Virus record (IMG/VR): IMGVR_UViG_3300042988_000374
Location: 64,001 to 128,000 of that record
Reading direction: 5' to 3' (one strand)
DNA length: 64,000 nucleotides
DNA from: a virus
A program made the position numbers and the translations under genes. Of this stretch, positions 17,352-24,815 are shown in pieces. The notes under the pieces are model-generated. The model was not told where the DNA came from. It saw only the letters and a list, made by a program, of their open reading frames with translations, and ran no database searches. Each line of letters opens with the position of its first letter. The stretch's first letter is position 1.

Positions 17352-17870
17352 TTAATGAAGGGTAGGCGGGGTCTTCATACGACTGATATCAAAAGCAGCG
17401 CGTACACTATCACCATCTTCACCAGTACCTTCGTCAAATTGCAAGCCGATTGCTGAGTCATCATGCTCAGTGCCTAGAGGAAAGAGACCAGTAGTGTCGT
17501 CATCTTCATCTTCGTCGTAAATGTCGTCGTGATACTGCATCCAGCAGATTTCCGCAACTTCTTGAAACTGCTCGTTGTAGAGAGTGCCATGAGCGTCGAT
17601 GTAAATACCATCAAACAAACCAGACATCACCACTAAGTCGATGCGTTCGAACAACTCACGCAGAGTTGGTGCACACAATTGAGATAGAAGCGTCAGACCA
17701 GTATTCTGTTCGTCTTCTTTTTGAGCAACGTTCTGATACAAGTTAAATTGAGCAGTGTACTCACCAGTGTGCCAGCGAGTAGCATCAATGATTAGCATTT
17801 CAAATTCAGCTAATTCTGCTACTGGCCATTTTTTAAATGTTTTGTCTTTTGATTTGTCTCGTTTTGACAT
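17352..17870 (-). CDS. Hypothetical acidic protein
   Basis: 172 aa. It has a basic N-terminus (MSKRDKSKDKTFKKW), a globular middle (LCAPTLRELFERIDLVVMSG) and a run of acidic residues (DEDEDDD) before the C-terminal tail. AAGGA ribosome site and an early-type promoter. No family recognised. Confidence 0.6.
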   Translation of the reverse strand: MSKRDKSKDKTFKKWPVAELAEFEMLIIDATRWHTGEYTAQFNLYQNVAQKEDEQNTGLTLLSQLCAPTLRELFERIDLVVMSGLFDGIYIDAHGTLYNEQFQEVAEICWMQYHDDIYDEDEDDDTTGLFPLGTEHDDSAIGLQFDEGTGEDGDSVRAAFDISRMKTPPTLH

Positions 17871-17898
17871 CTGGATTCCTTAAGATTGATAAGCAGTC

Positions 17899-17927
17899 AT
17901 TGTAACAGAATCTAATGATAATGTCAA
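17899..17927 (-). promoter_or_regulatory. Sigma70 promoter
   Basis: Minus strand TTGACA, 17 bp, TACAAT upstream of the gene starting at 17870. Confidence 0.75.
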
Positions 17928-17931
17928 GTGG

Positions 17932-18222
17932 TTACTGTAACCACATTTTAATGAGTGCGATTGTGTCAATAGTGACTAATAGAGCATAGTTAGCTACCAT
18001 GCCAGTAGAATTGCGTGTCTTAGCGGCCCATGCAAAGATGGCACATTGCGCAATAAAGATTGGATATAAGATCAGGAATGGCGGTGTTGGTACTGTGAGC
18101 ATCATAGTGATACTACAACCGATTGACATGAACCATGCTGCAATCTCCAGAGCACAACGCACACGATTAGAGCGCCAGTCTTCTTTGATCCACTCAATGA
18201 TGTTGAATAATAGTTCGTTCAT
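17932..18222 (-). CDS. Small integral membrane protein
   Basis: 96 aa. A cytoplasmic helix (EWIKEDWRSNRVRCALE) is followed by about three hydrophobic segments: AAWFMSIGCSITMML, FLILYPIFIAQCAIFAWAA and MVANYALLVTIDTIALI. This layout is common in T4-like cyanophages as a conserved short membrane protein of unknown role. GGAG ribosome site. Confidence 0.65.
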   Translation of the reverse strand: MNELLFNIIEWIKEDWRSNRVRCALEIAAWFMSIGCSITMMLTVPTPPFLILYPIFIAQCAIFAWAAKTRNSTGMVANYALLVTIDTIALIKMWLQ

Positions 18223-18240
18223 GTTGTCTCCATTAAATAA

Positions 18241-18279
18241 CCTCTGTATAGACAGTCTAAGACTGACCAGTGACAGAGG
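18241..18279. other. Nested inverted repeat between genes
   Basis: CCTCTGT/ACAGAGG encloses CAGTC-TTA-GACTG. On the minus strand it lies just upstream of the membrane-protein gene at 18222 and downstream of the 90-aa gene. It may be a processing hairpin, attenuator or operator; there is no T run. Confidence 0.5.
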
Positions 18280-18295
18280 TTTGATTTAGAAGTGA

Positions 18296-18568
18296 TTACT
18301 TCTGGGTTGAACCTTGGTTCACGAATGCGTATAATTTCTCAGCAGTCTCAAGCACTTTGTCAATGCCTGGGAATTCTGGCATTGCTACAGTAGTAACGAT
18401 TTGATTAGTCTTTTCGTCACGTGTAGCAGTCATTTCCCAACCTGCGAATTTTACTTGATAATCTTGCATTACCACGTCTTTTGCCATATTAAGTACGTCA
18501 GCACGAATTTCGTAGCCGTTTTTATTTACTGTCATTGATGGCATTTTTGGTGTGTTAAATTTTGACAT
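18296..18568 (-). CDS. Hypothetical protein
   Basis: 90 aa. GYEIRADVLNMAKDVV and a KLYAFVNQG end give an alpha/beta appearance. The start is set by CAGGAGATAAAAATG. Its leader of ~35 nt is nearly the same as that of the gene at 19372-19596, suggesting shared control. No family recognised. Confidence 0.6.
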   Translation of the reverse strand: MSKFNTPKMPSMTVNKNGYEIRADVLNMAKDVVMQDYQVKFAGWEMTATRDEKTNQIVTTVAMPEFPGIDKVLETAEKLYAFVNQGSTQK

Positions 18569-18605
18569 TTTTATCTCCTGTGTGTATGTCTGTGTTTATA
18601 GTAGC
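18562..18605 (-). promoter_or_regulatory. Leader repeated in front of two genes, copy 1
   Basis: The minus-strand leader ending ACACAGGAGATAAAAATG, preceded by CTACTAT, recurs almost unchanged in front of the gene at 19596. Shared transcription or translation control is inferred. Confidence 0.45.
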
Positions 18606-18647
18606 CTATCTACTATGCTTTTATTCTACAACGTAGAATTCTTTTAC

Positions 18648-19220
18648 TCAACTCTTTTGGACAAACGGATTCCATAAATTGGCTAATCGTTGTCTTAAAG
18701 TTGCAATCTCTGCGACTATCTCAGCGCCTTCTTTTAAGTTGTGTGCGTTAGTTTCAAACAAAGTGGGCTCCGGTACCTCGATAGCTGAAGTACGTTCACC
18801 ATCACCGCGATAAATTGGTTTCAAGTTGTTCTTAGTTGCTAGATGCTGAATTGCACGATTGTCCTCGATGCAATTCATCCATACTTCGTGAATCTCAGTG
18901 AACTTAGCCCAGTCTAGCATCTCGTTAATGAGTGAATTACCATAACCTCTTCTCTGATATTCTCTAGACACTGACACTGCTAATTCCCACTTATCACCAT
19001 AACGCGCCATGTGACCCCAGCCAACAGATACACCATCAACAGTTGCGATCCATAATTCATGGTCATCTGGATGATATATCATGCTGAGTATCAATGAGTC
19101 GATATTGTAGTCCGTGGCGCTATAACCAAAACGCGAGTACTTGTCATCTGAATGTAAACTCTTCAAGTGCGCGGCGTACTCACCAAGATGATAGATATCA
19201 GTGTGAGTTACGTTAATCAT
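18648..19220 (-). CDS. GNAT-family N-acetyltransferase
   Basis: 190 aa. The acetyl-CoA-binding motif is clear: LAVSVSREYQRRGYGNSLI near residue 95 (R-R-G-Y-G-x-x-L), then EVWMNCIEDNRAIQHLATK (motif B). The substrate is unknown: the host N-terminus, an amine or an antitoxin-type target are all possible. The C-terminal ~40 residues add a helix. The ATG overlaps the upstream stop (TAATG), so it is coupled to the 50-aa membrane peptide. Confidence 0.8.
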   Translation of the reverse strand: MINVTHTDIYHLGEYAAHLKSLHSDDKYSRFGYSATDYNIDSLILSMIYHPDDHELWIATVDGVSVGWGHMARYGDKWELAVSVSREYQRRGYGNSLINEMLDWAKFTEIHEVWMNCIEDNRAIQHLATKNNLKPIYRGDGERTSAIEVPEPTLFETNAHNLKEGAEIVAEIATLRQRLANLWNPFVQKS

Positions 19221-19372
19221 TACGAGCCTTTGATTCGATTGGTAGCTTTATAAGCCTTGATTTCTTTAATTGCTTCAATGATGTCTGCGCCGCAGCTTCT
19301 TAGCAGTGCCAATAGCGCACCAGCTAGATATACCACAGCGAAGATTGTGAAGCCAGCGAAGACTGCAACCAT
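19220..19372 (-). CDS. Small single-span membrane peptide
   Basis: 50 aa: FAGFTIFAVVYLAGALLALL is one transmembrane helix, followed by a polar helix ending in NRIKGS. Both ends overlap neighbours (TGATG upstream, TAATG downstream), which strongly supports that it is translated. Function unknown. Confidence 0.6.
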   Translation of the reverse strand: MVAVFAGFTIFAVVYLAGALLALLRSCGADIIEAIKEIKAYKATNRIKGS

Positions 19373-19596
19373 CACTTTGCTCCGAATTTAAAGTTTTTTG
19401 GGTCAGTAGCCACTTTAGCAATAGACACTGCGATACCAGTGAAGTTGTCAACTGCTTGCTTTGTATACTCAGTTTGCGTGTCTACAAACTTGTTAAGGTC
19501 AGCCGCGATATCTTTGTTCAAGACTGTGAGCTTAACCGCCTCTTTTTTGAATGATTGAACGGCATCGATTGTGCCATGTGCGAATAAATTAAACAT
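19372..19596 (-). CDS. Small phasin-like helical protein
   Basis: 74 aa from the ATG behind GGAGATAAAA; a longer upstream in-frame start lies in the leader. DTQTEYTKQAVDNFTGIA and AKVATDPKNFKF recall the helical repeats of phasins (granule-coat proteins), but similarity is short. The leader is a near-copy of that at 18568. Function unknown. Confidence 0.55.
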   Translation of the reverse strand: MFNLFAHGTIDAVQSFKKEAVKLTVLNKDIAADLNKFVDTQTEYTKQAVDNFTGIAVSIAKVATDPKNFKFGAK

Positions 19597-19633
19597 TTTT
19601 ATCTCCTGTGTGACTGTTTGTGTAATAGTAGTT
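19590..19633 (-). promoter_or_regulatory. Leader repeated in front of two genes, copy 2
   Basis: CTACTAT followed by a C/A-rich stretch and CACAGGAGATAAAAATG, matching the leader at 18562-18605. A CTAAATACT late-like box lies just upstream (19651-19659). Confidence 0.45.
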
Positions 19634-19663
19634 TTAAACTGACTACCAACAGTATTTAGCACA

Positions 19664-19852
19664 TTAACTGTGCAAATTTCTATATTTTTCTAGAGCTTTG
19701 GCTCTAGCAATCGCCAGTCTAATACTGACATAATCTGATAGCTCATCACCATCAGTGTCAGGAATAATGCGTGGTCTGCGATAGGCAGTTGCTAATTCTT
19801 CGTCATTGATATCGGTAGGATCATCACCATCAATGACTATTAGTGTTTTGTG
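19664..19852 (-). CDS. Possible short acidic protein without a clear start
   Basis: A minus-strand frame reads KTLIVIDGDDPTDINDEELA and continues to LEKYRNLHS before TAA. LSDYVSIRLAIARAKALEKY resembles a C-terminal motif seen in small phage proteins. No ATG, GTG or TTG is in frame near its beginning, and the frame runs into the 3' end of the Lys-rich gene. Either it uses a rare start (ATT), depends on frameshifting, or is a remnant. Confidence 0.3.
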   Translation of the reverse strand, partial: HKTLIVIDGDDPTDINDEELATAYRRPRIIPDTDGDELSDYVSIRLAIARAKALEKYRNLHS

Positions 19853-19859
19853 TAGCGGG

Positions 19860-20030
19860 TTACTTCTTAGTAACTTTAGCTTTCGAACTTTTTGTACTCG
19901 ACTTGGTGGTCGACTCCTTCTTTGCTTTTTTCTTTGCTAGTTTGATAGCTGGTTTAGCTGGTGGAGTGGTATCAGCAGCATGGGCAGTTACTGCAAAAGC
20001 AGCTAACAATGCGATTAGTAGTTTTTTCAT
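19860..20030 (-). CDS. Secreted lysine-rich peptide
   Basis: 56 aa from the ATG after AGAGGAAAT. The N-terminus MKKLLIALLAAFAVTAHA-AD is a textbook Sec signal peptide with an AHA signal-peptidase site. The mature ~38 residues are almost only Lys, Ala, Thr, Ser and Pro (KLAKKKAKKE, TKSSTKSSKAK), histone-H1-like in composition. It would reach the periplasm. Possible roles: binding LPS, nucleic acid or peptidoglycan. No family recognised. Confidence 0.65.
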   Translation of the reverse strand: MKKLLIALLAAFAVTAHAADTTPPAKPAIKLAKKKAKKESTTKSSTKSSKAKVTKK

Positions 20031-20058
20031 ATTTTTATTTCCTCTTATATACAACGAT

Positions 20059-20451
20059 TTAGCCACGCGATTCGTTGACATCATCTGCGTTTTTTACGTA
20101 ATCCTGCACAGAACCATACAGTAATATCAAGGTAGATACACTGTCATCGTAAATGCGAACTATCATATCACCGGGTCTAAATGACACGTGGTACGGTGAT
20201 GCCATTTTTTTATCTAGCATCAACATGTATTTAGAGTCTTTATACCAAGACTCTTTATCATCCTCAAACTGACAGAATTCAATATCAGCTGTCCTGAATG
20301 CCAGATCGCCTTCGTCTGTTAAGCGTAAACCACCAGATAATCGTGGATTCTTCCACCATCTGTATAGTGCAATTTGAACTTGAGCTTCAGTGTAGTCAGG
20401 CTTCTCTATCGCCAAGATAGCACGAGTGATAGCTAACTTGTCAACTACCAT
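20059..20451 (-). CDS. Conserved phage hypothetical protein
   Basis: 130 aa from the ATG at 20451 (MVVDKLAIT); an alternative start at 20472 overlaps the upstream gene by 32 nt. LRLTDEGDLAF near the middle and a SVSTLILLYGSVQDYVKNA end match a family seen in cyanophage-like genomes. Function unknown. Confidence 0.6.
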   Translation of the reverse strand: MVVDKLAITRAILAIEKPDYTEAQVQIALYRWWKNPRLSGGLRLTDEGDLAFRTADIEFCQFEDDKESWYKDSKYMLMLDKKMASPYHVSFRPGDMIVRIYDDSVSTLILLYGSVQDYVKNADDVNESRG

Positions 20452-20737
20452 CCGGATATACAGTAGTACCATGTGACAGGAATACTACGCTGAATTTGTC
20501 AGTTTTAAATTGTTTATTTAATTTCCTGCACAAATTTCTGGCATGTCCAGGATTACTAAAGCTGGTCTTTTTATACTTTGGAACACTGTTACTGTCTAAG
20601 TAGTGCTGATTCTTTAAGTTGATAGCTGCTCCTTCATAGAACACTGCCCAGATACCGCTTGCTTCAATAATTTGATCAACGCGATAAGTCTTTTTATCAA
20701 CCATCTCCAAGAGTACTTTACTAGCATTTCTACTCAT
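20441..20737 (-). CDS. Hypothetical protein
   Basis: 98 aa, basic, with HARNLCRKLNKQFKTDKFSV near the C-terminus. It overlaps genes on both sides, typical of this packed operon. No family recognised. Confidence 0.55.
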   Translation of the reverse strand: MSRNASKVLLEMVDKKTYRVDQIIEASGIWAVFYEGAAINLKNQHYLDSNSVPKYKKTSFSNPGHARNLCRKLNKQFKTDKFSVVFLSHGTTVYPDGS

Positions 20738-20934
20738 TTGAATGTGCCTCCAGAGATTACTACACTAGTTGCCTGTGTATAATTGCTCATTTTTGCAGCA
20801 TCAAGTTTATCTACCAGCAGTTTGGCCAAGTCATCCCGTAGATTCTTAGCTTCATTTGCTGATAAGATTAAGTCTTTGCCAGGTCTGGCATCAAGTGCTG
20901 CGACTTTATCAATAAACTGTTTAATTGAACTCAT
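20734..20934 (-). CDS. Small helical hypothetical protein
   Basis: 66 aa, with a helical EAKNLRDDLAKLLVDKLDAA core. The ATG overlaps the upstream stop (ATGA). The bases before the ATG read TAAATACAGT, the same order and spacing as the late box before 43981, although here they are also coding. Confidence 0.55.
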   Translation of the reverse strand: MSSIKQFIDKVAALDARPGKDLILSANEAKNLRDDLAKLLVDKLDAAKMSNYTQATSVVISGGTFK

Positions 20935-21395
20935 ACTGTATTTAGCGCGTCCAACGCTTCACTTAGTGTCCTATAAGGACCATCATACACATAGCGCTGA
21001 ATGTAAAGATACTTTGGTGACAACATAGTTTGCTTCACGTTTTCAACAACAATGTTGAAGTAACCAGCGGCATGGTAACATTTACTGGTAGGAGTCTTTG
21101 TATAAACATGCATCTTTCTGCGCACATCATATACGTTATTGAATGTCTCACTATCGGTGGGCCAGTGTGCGAATGGAATCTCGGCATCTTTATCACTGGT
21201 GACAGGATTCTCAAACACAAGTCGAACATCTTTTTCAATACTTTTAGTAGTGCTGAATGTATGCACCAATCCACCAATAGTCACATTGTAACCAGTGTGA
21301 CTGCTGTTTGCCTCGATATTTCCAATCTTCTTAACGCCATCAGTGATGACCCATAGTTGATTTTTAATAATTGGTTTAGCTATTAAGTTGCTCAT
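20931..21395 (-). CDS. Hypothetical protein
   Basis: 154 aa, mostly beta, starting MSNLIAKPIIKNQLWVITDG. The C-terminal YVYDGPYRTLSEALDALNTV looks like a small alpha/beta end. It overlaps both neighbouring genes. No family recognised. Confidence 0.55.
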   Translation of the reverse strand: MSNLIAKPIIKNQLWVITDGVKKIGNIEANSSHTGYNVTIGGLVHTFSTTKSIEKDVRLVFENPVTSDKDAEIPFAHWPTDSETFNNVYDVRRKMHVYTKTPTSKCYHAAGYFNIVVENVKQTMLSPKYLYIQRYVYDGPYRTLSEALDALNTV

Positions 21396-21912
21396 TTTGT
21401 TCTTTCTTATGCGCGGTAATCGCCTCTGCTAATGCTAGATTAACAAAGTCATTGAACGTCATGTTACGCTCATGCGCCATCTTCATGTATTTTAACAGTT
21501 CCGCGTCATCGAAGTCAATAGCGATTAGTACACCAGTATCGTAATCTTTACCAGCAAAGATTGCCTCAGCTTTTTCAATGTAATCAGCATCTACTTCCAA
21601 GTCGATATAATCAACGTCATCCCATGCCTGATTGCCATTTACTCCGCGCACAATCGCTTCAGCTGTATACAATCGGTGAATCTCGTCACTCGCAAACATA
21701 CGATATGCGCGGTCATTACGCATATCATGGACTTGGACTTCGTATACTTCTTGAGTCTTTGTGTCAAATGTGATAGTAGCAGAATGACCATCGTGATCAC
21801 CATTCCAGTAATCAAGTGAGTATACGTTGCCGCCCCAGCATGTCCAGTGATAATCACTGCCCTCGGTGATCTTATAATCTACCAGCTGTAACCATTGTTG
21901 TAATGTAATCAT
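21376..21912 (-). CDS. Conserved phage protein with C-terminal RHH-like segment
   Basis: 178 aa from the ATG 2 nt after the upstream stop (TAACATG), with GGAAAT as ribosome site; a TTG 12 nt upstream is less likely. The C-terminus (MAHERNMTFNDFVNLALAEA) resembles the ribbon-helix-helix-like tail found on several T4-type phage proteins. The N-terminal half is aromatic-rich. Function unknown. Confidence 0.6.
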   Translation of the reverse strand: MITLQQWLQLVDYKITEGSDYHWTCWGGNVYSLDYWNGDHDGHSATITFDTKTQEVYEVQVHDMRNDRAYRMFASDEIHRLYTAEAIVRGVNGNQAWDDVDYIDLEVDADYIEKAEAIFAGKDYDTGVLIAIDFDDAELLKYMKMAHERNMTFNDFVNLALAEAITAHKKEQNEQLNS

Positions 21913-21913
21913 G

Positions 21914-22150
21914 TTAATTTCCAATCTTCAGTAAGTAAAGTGTTGCCATGTTAGGGTCAAGTTTGACCACATCAGTAGGATATTTGTGTTTCCCACCGGA
22001 TGATCTGCTACCTACGAATTGTACAGTTACCATCTTAGTGTTTAACTTTTTGATAATTGCAATCCGTAGTGAGTTTCTCTCTGATGTCGCCACAACATCA
22101 CCAACCTCTAGAGGTTGTCCCATAATATCATTTTTAATTTCGTCTGTCAT
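21914..22150 (-). CDS. Small KOW-like conserved phage protein
   Basis: 78 aa. GQPLEVGDVVATSERNSL and KMVTVQFVGSRSS give an SH3/KOW-like beta barrel pattern (D..G.p..vGD.V). Such short proteins are common in T4-like phages without known function. Confidence 0.6.
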   Translation of the reverse strand: MTDEIKNDIMGQPLEVGDVVATSERNSLRIAIIKKLNTKMVTVQFVGSRSSGGKHKYPTDVVKLDPNMATLYLLKIGN

Positions 22151-22158
22151 ATAATCCT

Positions 22159-22470
22159 TTATCTTCCACGACTCATTGAATACGTGTCCGCATATCGTCC
22201 AGAGCCGTTAACTGGTGTTCGCGTCTTCAAGTAGAGTTCTTCAATCTTGCGATACTTCGCCCGCACAGGTACTGGTGCATGACTAGCAAGATAATGAATC
22301 TGACTAAACACGCGAATTTGGTGAACTCGATGCACATCACAGTCACGCAAATATCTCGAACGACTCATCCAATTGAACTCTGCCAGTGAACCACCAGTCT
22401 TGCGTCGATACTGCATAGCTGCTAGTTTATCGAACCCGTGTGGTCTAAATGCCTTATTTTTAATGTTCAT
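22159..22470 (-). CDS. Basic hypothetical protein
   Basis: 103 aa from ATG at 22470, overlapping the upstream stop by 11 nt; a TTG at 22476 is also possible. Rich in Arg, His and Tyr (YRRKTGGSLAEFNWMSRSRY), so possibly nucleic-acid binding. No family recognised. Confidence 0.55.
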   Translation of the reverse strand: MNIKNKAFRPHGFDKLAAMQYRRKTGGSLAEFNWMSRSRYLRDCDVHRVHQIRVFSQIHYLASHAPVPVRAKYRKIEELYLKTRTPVNGSGRYADTYSMSRGR

Positions 22471-23086
22471 TACCAATTACCTTATTTGATATTACTATTC
22501 GTCTAGCTTCGTAGTTTTTTGAATCACCCCATGGCGCATCTGGTGATCTGATCAACAGATTGTGGAGAGCTAATTTATCAGACAACAACTCAATGTGGTT
22601 CTTTACTCCGCCAGTCGATTCAAAGAAGTTTACCATATACACGTTCAAATTCCTATCAAACGCTTCATCAATTGTTCTGAGCCAGAACCTCTGACCATCC
22701 GCAGTGTGTCGATGGTCAGTCATTACTGCACCATGTATGGGTAATAGCAGGTCAAAGAATACGTGTGATGTTAAATTTCTACTTTCAAATACTCCACGGT
22801 CTCTCCATTGTATCATTTCTTTAACTACTGTGGTGCCTAATAAATTGTAGTACTCTTCTTTCCATTTCATATAGTACAGAACTGTTACTCTATGTGGGTC
22901 CACCATAATGAATCGATTACCATGTTTATATAATTGATTCCCGAGCTGAGTGGTCTCCAGCAACGTACCATTCCTGAGTACGGCAGCGGCTAATTCTTTG
23001 TTATTCTTAGACACGCCAAATCCCATGTCCGGATCTACCGTAACAATGTTCCTTGGCATCTCAGTCATAACAAACTTTTTAGTCAT
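22460..23086 (-). CDS. Hypothetical protein
   Basis: 208 aa. FWLRTIDEAFDRNLNVYMVN and KWKEEYYNLLG are the most conserved-looking parts. The mixed alpha/beta pattern recalls a GNAT-type fold, but no acetyl-CoA motif is clear. Part of the early minus-strand operon downstream of RNase H. Confidence 0.5.
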   Translation of the reverse strand: MTKKFVMTEMPRNIVTVDPDMGFGVSKNNKELAAAVLRNGTLLETTQLGNQLYKHGNRFIMVDPHRVTVLYYMKWKEEYYNLLGTTVVKEMIQWRDRGVFESRNLTSHVFFDLLLPIHGAVMTDHRHTADGQRFWLRTIDEAFDRNLNVYMVNFFESTGGVKNHIELLSDKLALHNLLIRSPDAPWGDSKNYEARRIVISNKVIGNEH

Positions 23087-23088
23087 GA

Positions 23089-23289
23089 TTACCAGTTCTC
23101 TTCATCAGTGACCACAATCTTAACAGTGGCTTCGCGTCCGTTTAATTCAGTCACATACTCTAAGTCGAGTGAGTATCCAATACCACTGCTGTTCTCAAAG
23201 TTAATCCAGAAGTTCTGTCTAATATCATTCTCTTTGATAATCTGCGCAATGACGGCAATGTCGGCAGCGTTCATCATAATTCTACTCAT
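23089..23289 (-). CDS. Small hypothetical protein
   Basis: 66 aa from the ATG that overlaps the RNase H stop (ATGA). ADIAVIAQIIKENDIRQNFW followed by beta strands (ATVKIVVTDEENW). No family recognised. Confidence 0.55.
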   Translation of the reverse strand: MSRIMMNAADIAVIAQIIKENDIRQNFWINFENSSGIGYSLDLEYVTELNGREATVKIVVTDEENW

Positions 23290-24296
23290 TTTAATTCTCC
23301 AGTATATGCGCTGTTTAGCCATTTGCCGAAGTGAGTTGCTTGTTCACCAATTTTTGCCAAGTTGTGTTTACCAGCAAATTTTAAGAAGTGGAACCCGACA
23401 TTCTGCACAGGCTCAGTTTTTAGACCTTCACGTATACTAGCATCAACTGCGGCTTTAACATCGTCTGGTTGGGCTTTTAAATCGATTAGGGTGACGTTTC
23501 TGTTGTAGTCGTCTAGTACACGGTGTTCAACGCCATTGTGATCAGTCCAACGATTCATCATCATTGAGTTCCAGTTGAATCCCTTTTCGAATCGATCGGC
23601 AAACGCATCTAACAAACCAATAGTCTTTTTGGTAGCCTTGGTGCGAACACCAGGGTACGCACTAAACACGTTGTCAGATGAATCACCTCTAATGCATTTT
23701 TCAAACAGAATCCATGCTGGGTCACCAAGAGTCTTTGGCTCTTTAGTCTTGCTGTCTTTAATGGGACGATCACGACTGTCAAAGTAACCCTCTAGTGTAA
23801 TGAACTGGTCATTGACGCCGTTGAATTGTTTAACATTTGGTGCAATAAGTTGTAGGAAGTCGGTATCACTGCTGATAATGTAGTGTTCGTCTTCTGGGTG
23901 TAGGTGAATGAATCGTGCGATCAAGTCGTCTGCTTCAGCCGTAGGACAGCGTAGGACAGATACGTTTGTTTTTTCACGTAGATATGTGATCAACTCTTCG
24001 TAAGTTTCCCAGAAGAGAGCATCAAGTGCCAATTCCTCGTCAGTTAAACTAGCACGATTAACTGCGCGATTGGCTTTGTATGGTGTGTAGAAGTCTTTGC
24101 GCCATGAGCGGCCTTCAGTACAAAACACGATGTGACATTCATCACTACCACCAAAGCGACGAATCACGCTTTGAATTGAACTGAAGGTAAGGTGTAAGCT
24201 CATGCCAAGCTTTTCCTCGTCAGTGGACATGCGTGATGCCACGTAACGACTTTTGAAGTACAGGTTAGCCGTATCAATAAGAATATATTTTTTCAT
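23286..24296 (-). CDS. rnh: RNase H / 5'-3' flap exonuclease (FEN-like)
   Basis: 336 aa, slightly longer than T4 RNase H (305). Metal-binding acidic motifs of the FEN family are present: IDTANLYF near the N-terminus, AEADDLIARF, ISSDTDFLQL and RGDSSDN. T4 RNase H removes RNA primers and adjacent DNA from Okazaki fragments with help from gp32 and the clamp. It leads a minus-strand operon. The promoter leaves no 5' leader and overlaps a perfect 9-bp inverted repeat. Assignment is firm. Confidence 0.9.
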   Translation of the reverse strand: MKKYILIDTANLYFKSRYVASRMSTDEEKLGMSLHLTFSSIQSVIRRFGGSDECHIVFCTEGRSWRKDFYTPYKANRAVNRASLTDEELALDALFWETYEELITYLREKTNVSVLRCPTAEADDLIARFIHLHPEDEHYIISSDTDFLQLIAPNVKQFNGVNDQFITLEGYFDSRDRPIKDSKTKEPKTLGDPAWILFEKCIRGDSSDNVFSAYPGVRTKATKKTIGLLDAFADRFEKGFNWNSMMMNRWTDHNGVEHRVLDDYNRNVTLIDLKAQPDDVKAAVDASIREGLKTEPVQNVGFHFLKFAGKHNLAKIGEQATHFGKWLNSAYTGELK

Positions 24297-24323
24297 ACGC
24301 CAAGTGTAACATATCTTGGCGTA
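24296..24323. promoter_or_regulatory. Inverted repeat over -10 box of RNase H promoter
   Basis: TACGCCAAG and CTTGGCGTA are perfect 9-bp arms separated by 10 bp. They cover the spacer, the -10 box and the start codon. A repressor operator is likely; an RNA hairpin is unlikely because transcription should start inside the repeat. Confidence 0.55.
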
Positions 24324-24331
24324 TTTGTCAA
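24303..24331 (-). promoter_or_regulatory. Consensus sigma70 promoter of RNase H, leaderless
   Basis: Minus strand TTGACA, 17 bp, TACACT, then 6 nt and ATG at 24296. No Shine-Dalgarno sequence. Confidence 0.78.
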
Positions 24332-24337
24332 CAGTTT

Positions 24338-24775
24338 TTAACTGATTTCGGATCTACCGCCACCAAGTGGCTTTCTATTAAGAGGTGGGCGAATATCGTC
24401 ATCACTTCGATTAGCTGGGTCAGCTATCTTTTGCTCATAGACTTCAAGGGCAACATTCCGACATACACTTTGGAACCATCGATCAATCACCACGTCATCA
24501 GTGTCATTTTCATTCTGATGATATCCGGCACGAATCAGCTTGCGTAGGAATGCCGCATTCCAATCCAATTCGAACGCACCGCTATTAATATTTTCAGGGT
24601 CGATATCAACTGAGATAATGGACACCCATGGCTCGTCCTTGGCAGTAGCGGCTTCTTTAGCTGCTTGGCGCGCTTTAGCTTCCAAGTCTTCTTTTGGCTT
24701 GCTAACGCGAGTCTTTTTCTGCTTTTGCGCAACGGCTGGCTTTGGGGCGAATAGGTTTTTTAATTTATTAAACAT
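24338..24775 (-). CDS. Conserved T4-like phage protein
   Basis: 145 aa. A basic, Ala/Lys-rich N-terminal linker is followed by GAFELDWNAAFLRKLIRAGY and DRWFQSVCRNVALEVYE, a pattern conserved among T4-superfamily phages as a protein of unknown role near replication genes. An intercistronic UUCG hairpin precedes it. Confidence 0.6.
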   Translation of the reverse strand: MFNKLKNLFAPKPAVAQKQKKTRVSKPKEDLEAKARQAAKEAATAKDEPWVSIISVDIDPENINSGAFELDWNAAFLRKLIRAGYHQNENDTDDVVIDRWFQSVCRNVALEVYEQKIADPANRSDDDIRPPLNRKPLGGGRSEIS

Positions 24776-24794
24776 AGTGGTCTTTCAGTGCAGA

Positions 24795-24812
24795 AGGGAC
24801 CCGAAGGTCCCT
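24795..24812 (-). other. Intercistronic C(UUCG)G hairpin
   Basis: On the minus strand AGGGACC-TTCG-GGTCCCT forms a 7-bp stem with the extra-stable UUCG tetraloop. T4 uses the same loop between genes to limit transcription or protect mRNA ends. Confidence 0.7.
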
Positions 24813-24815
24813 ATA

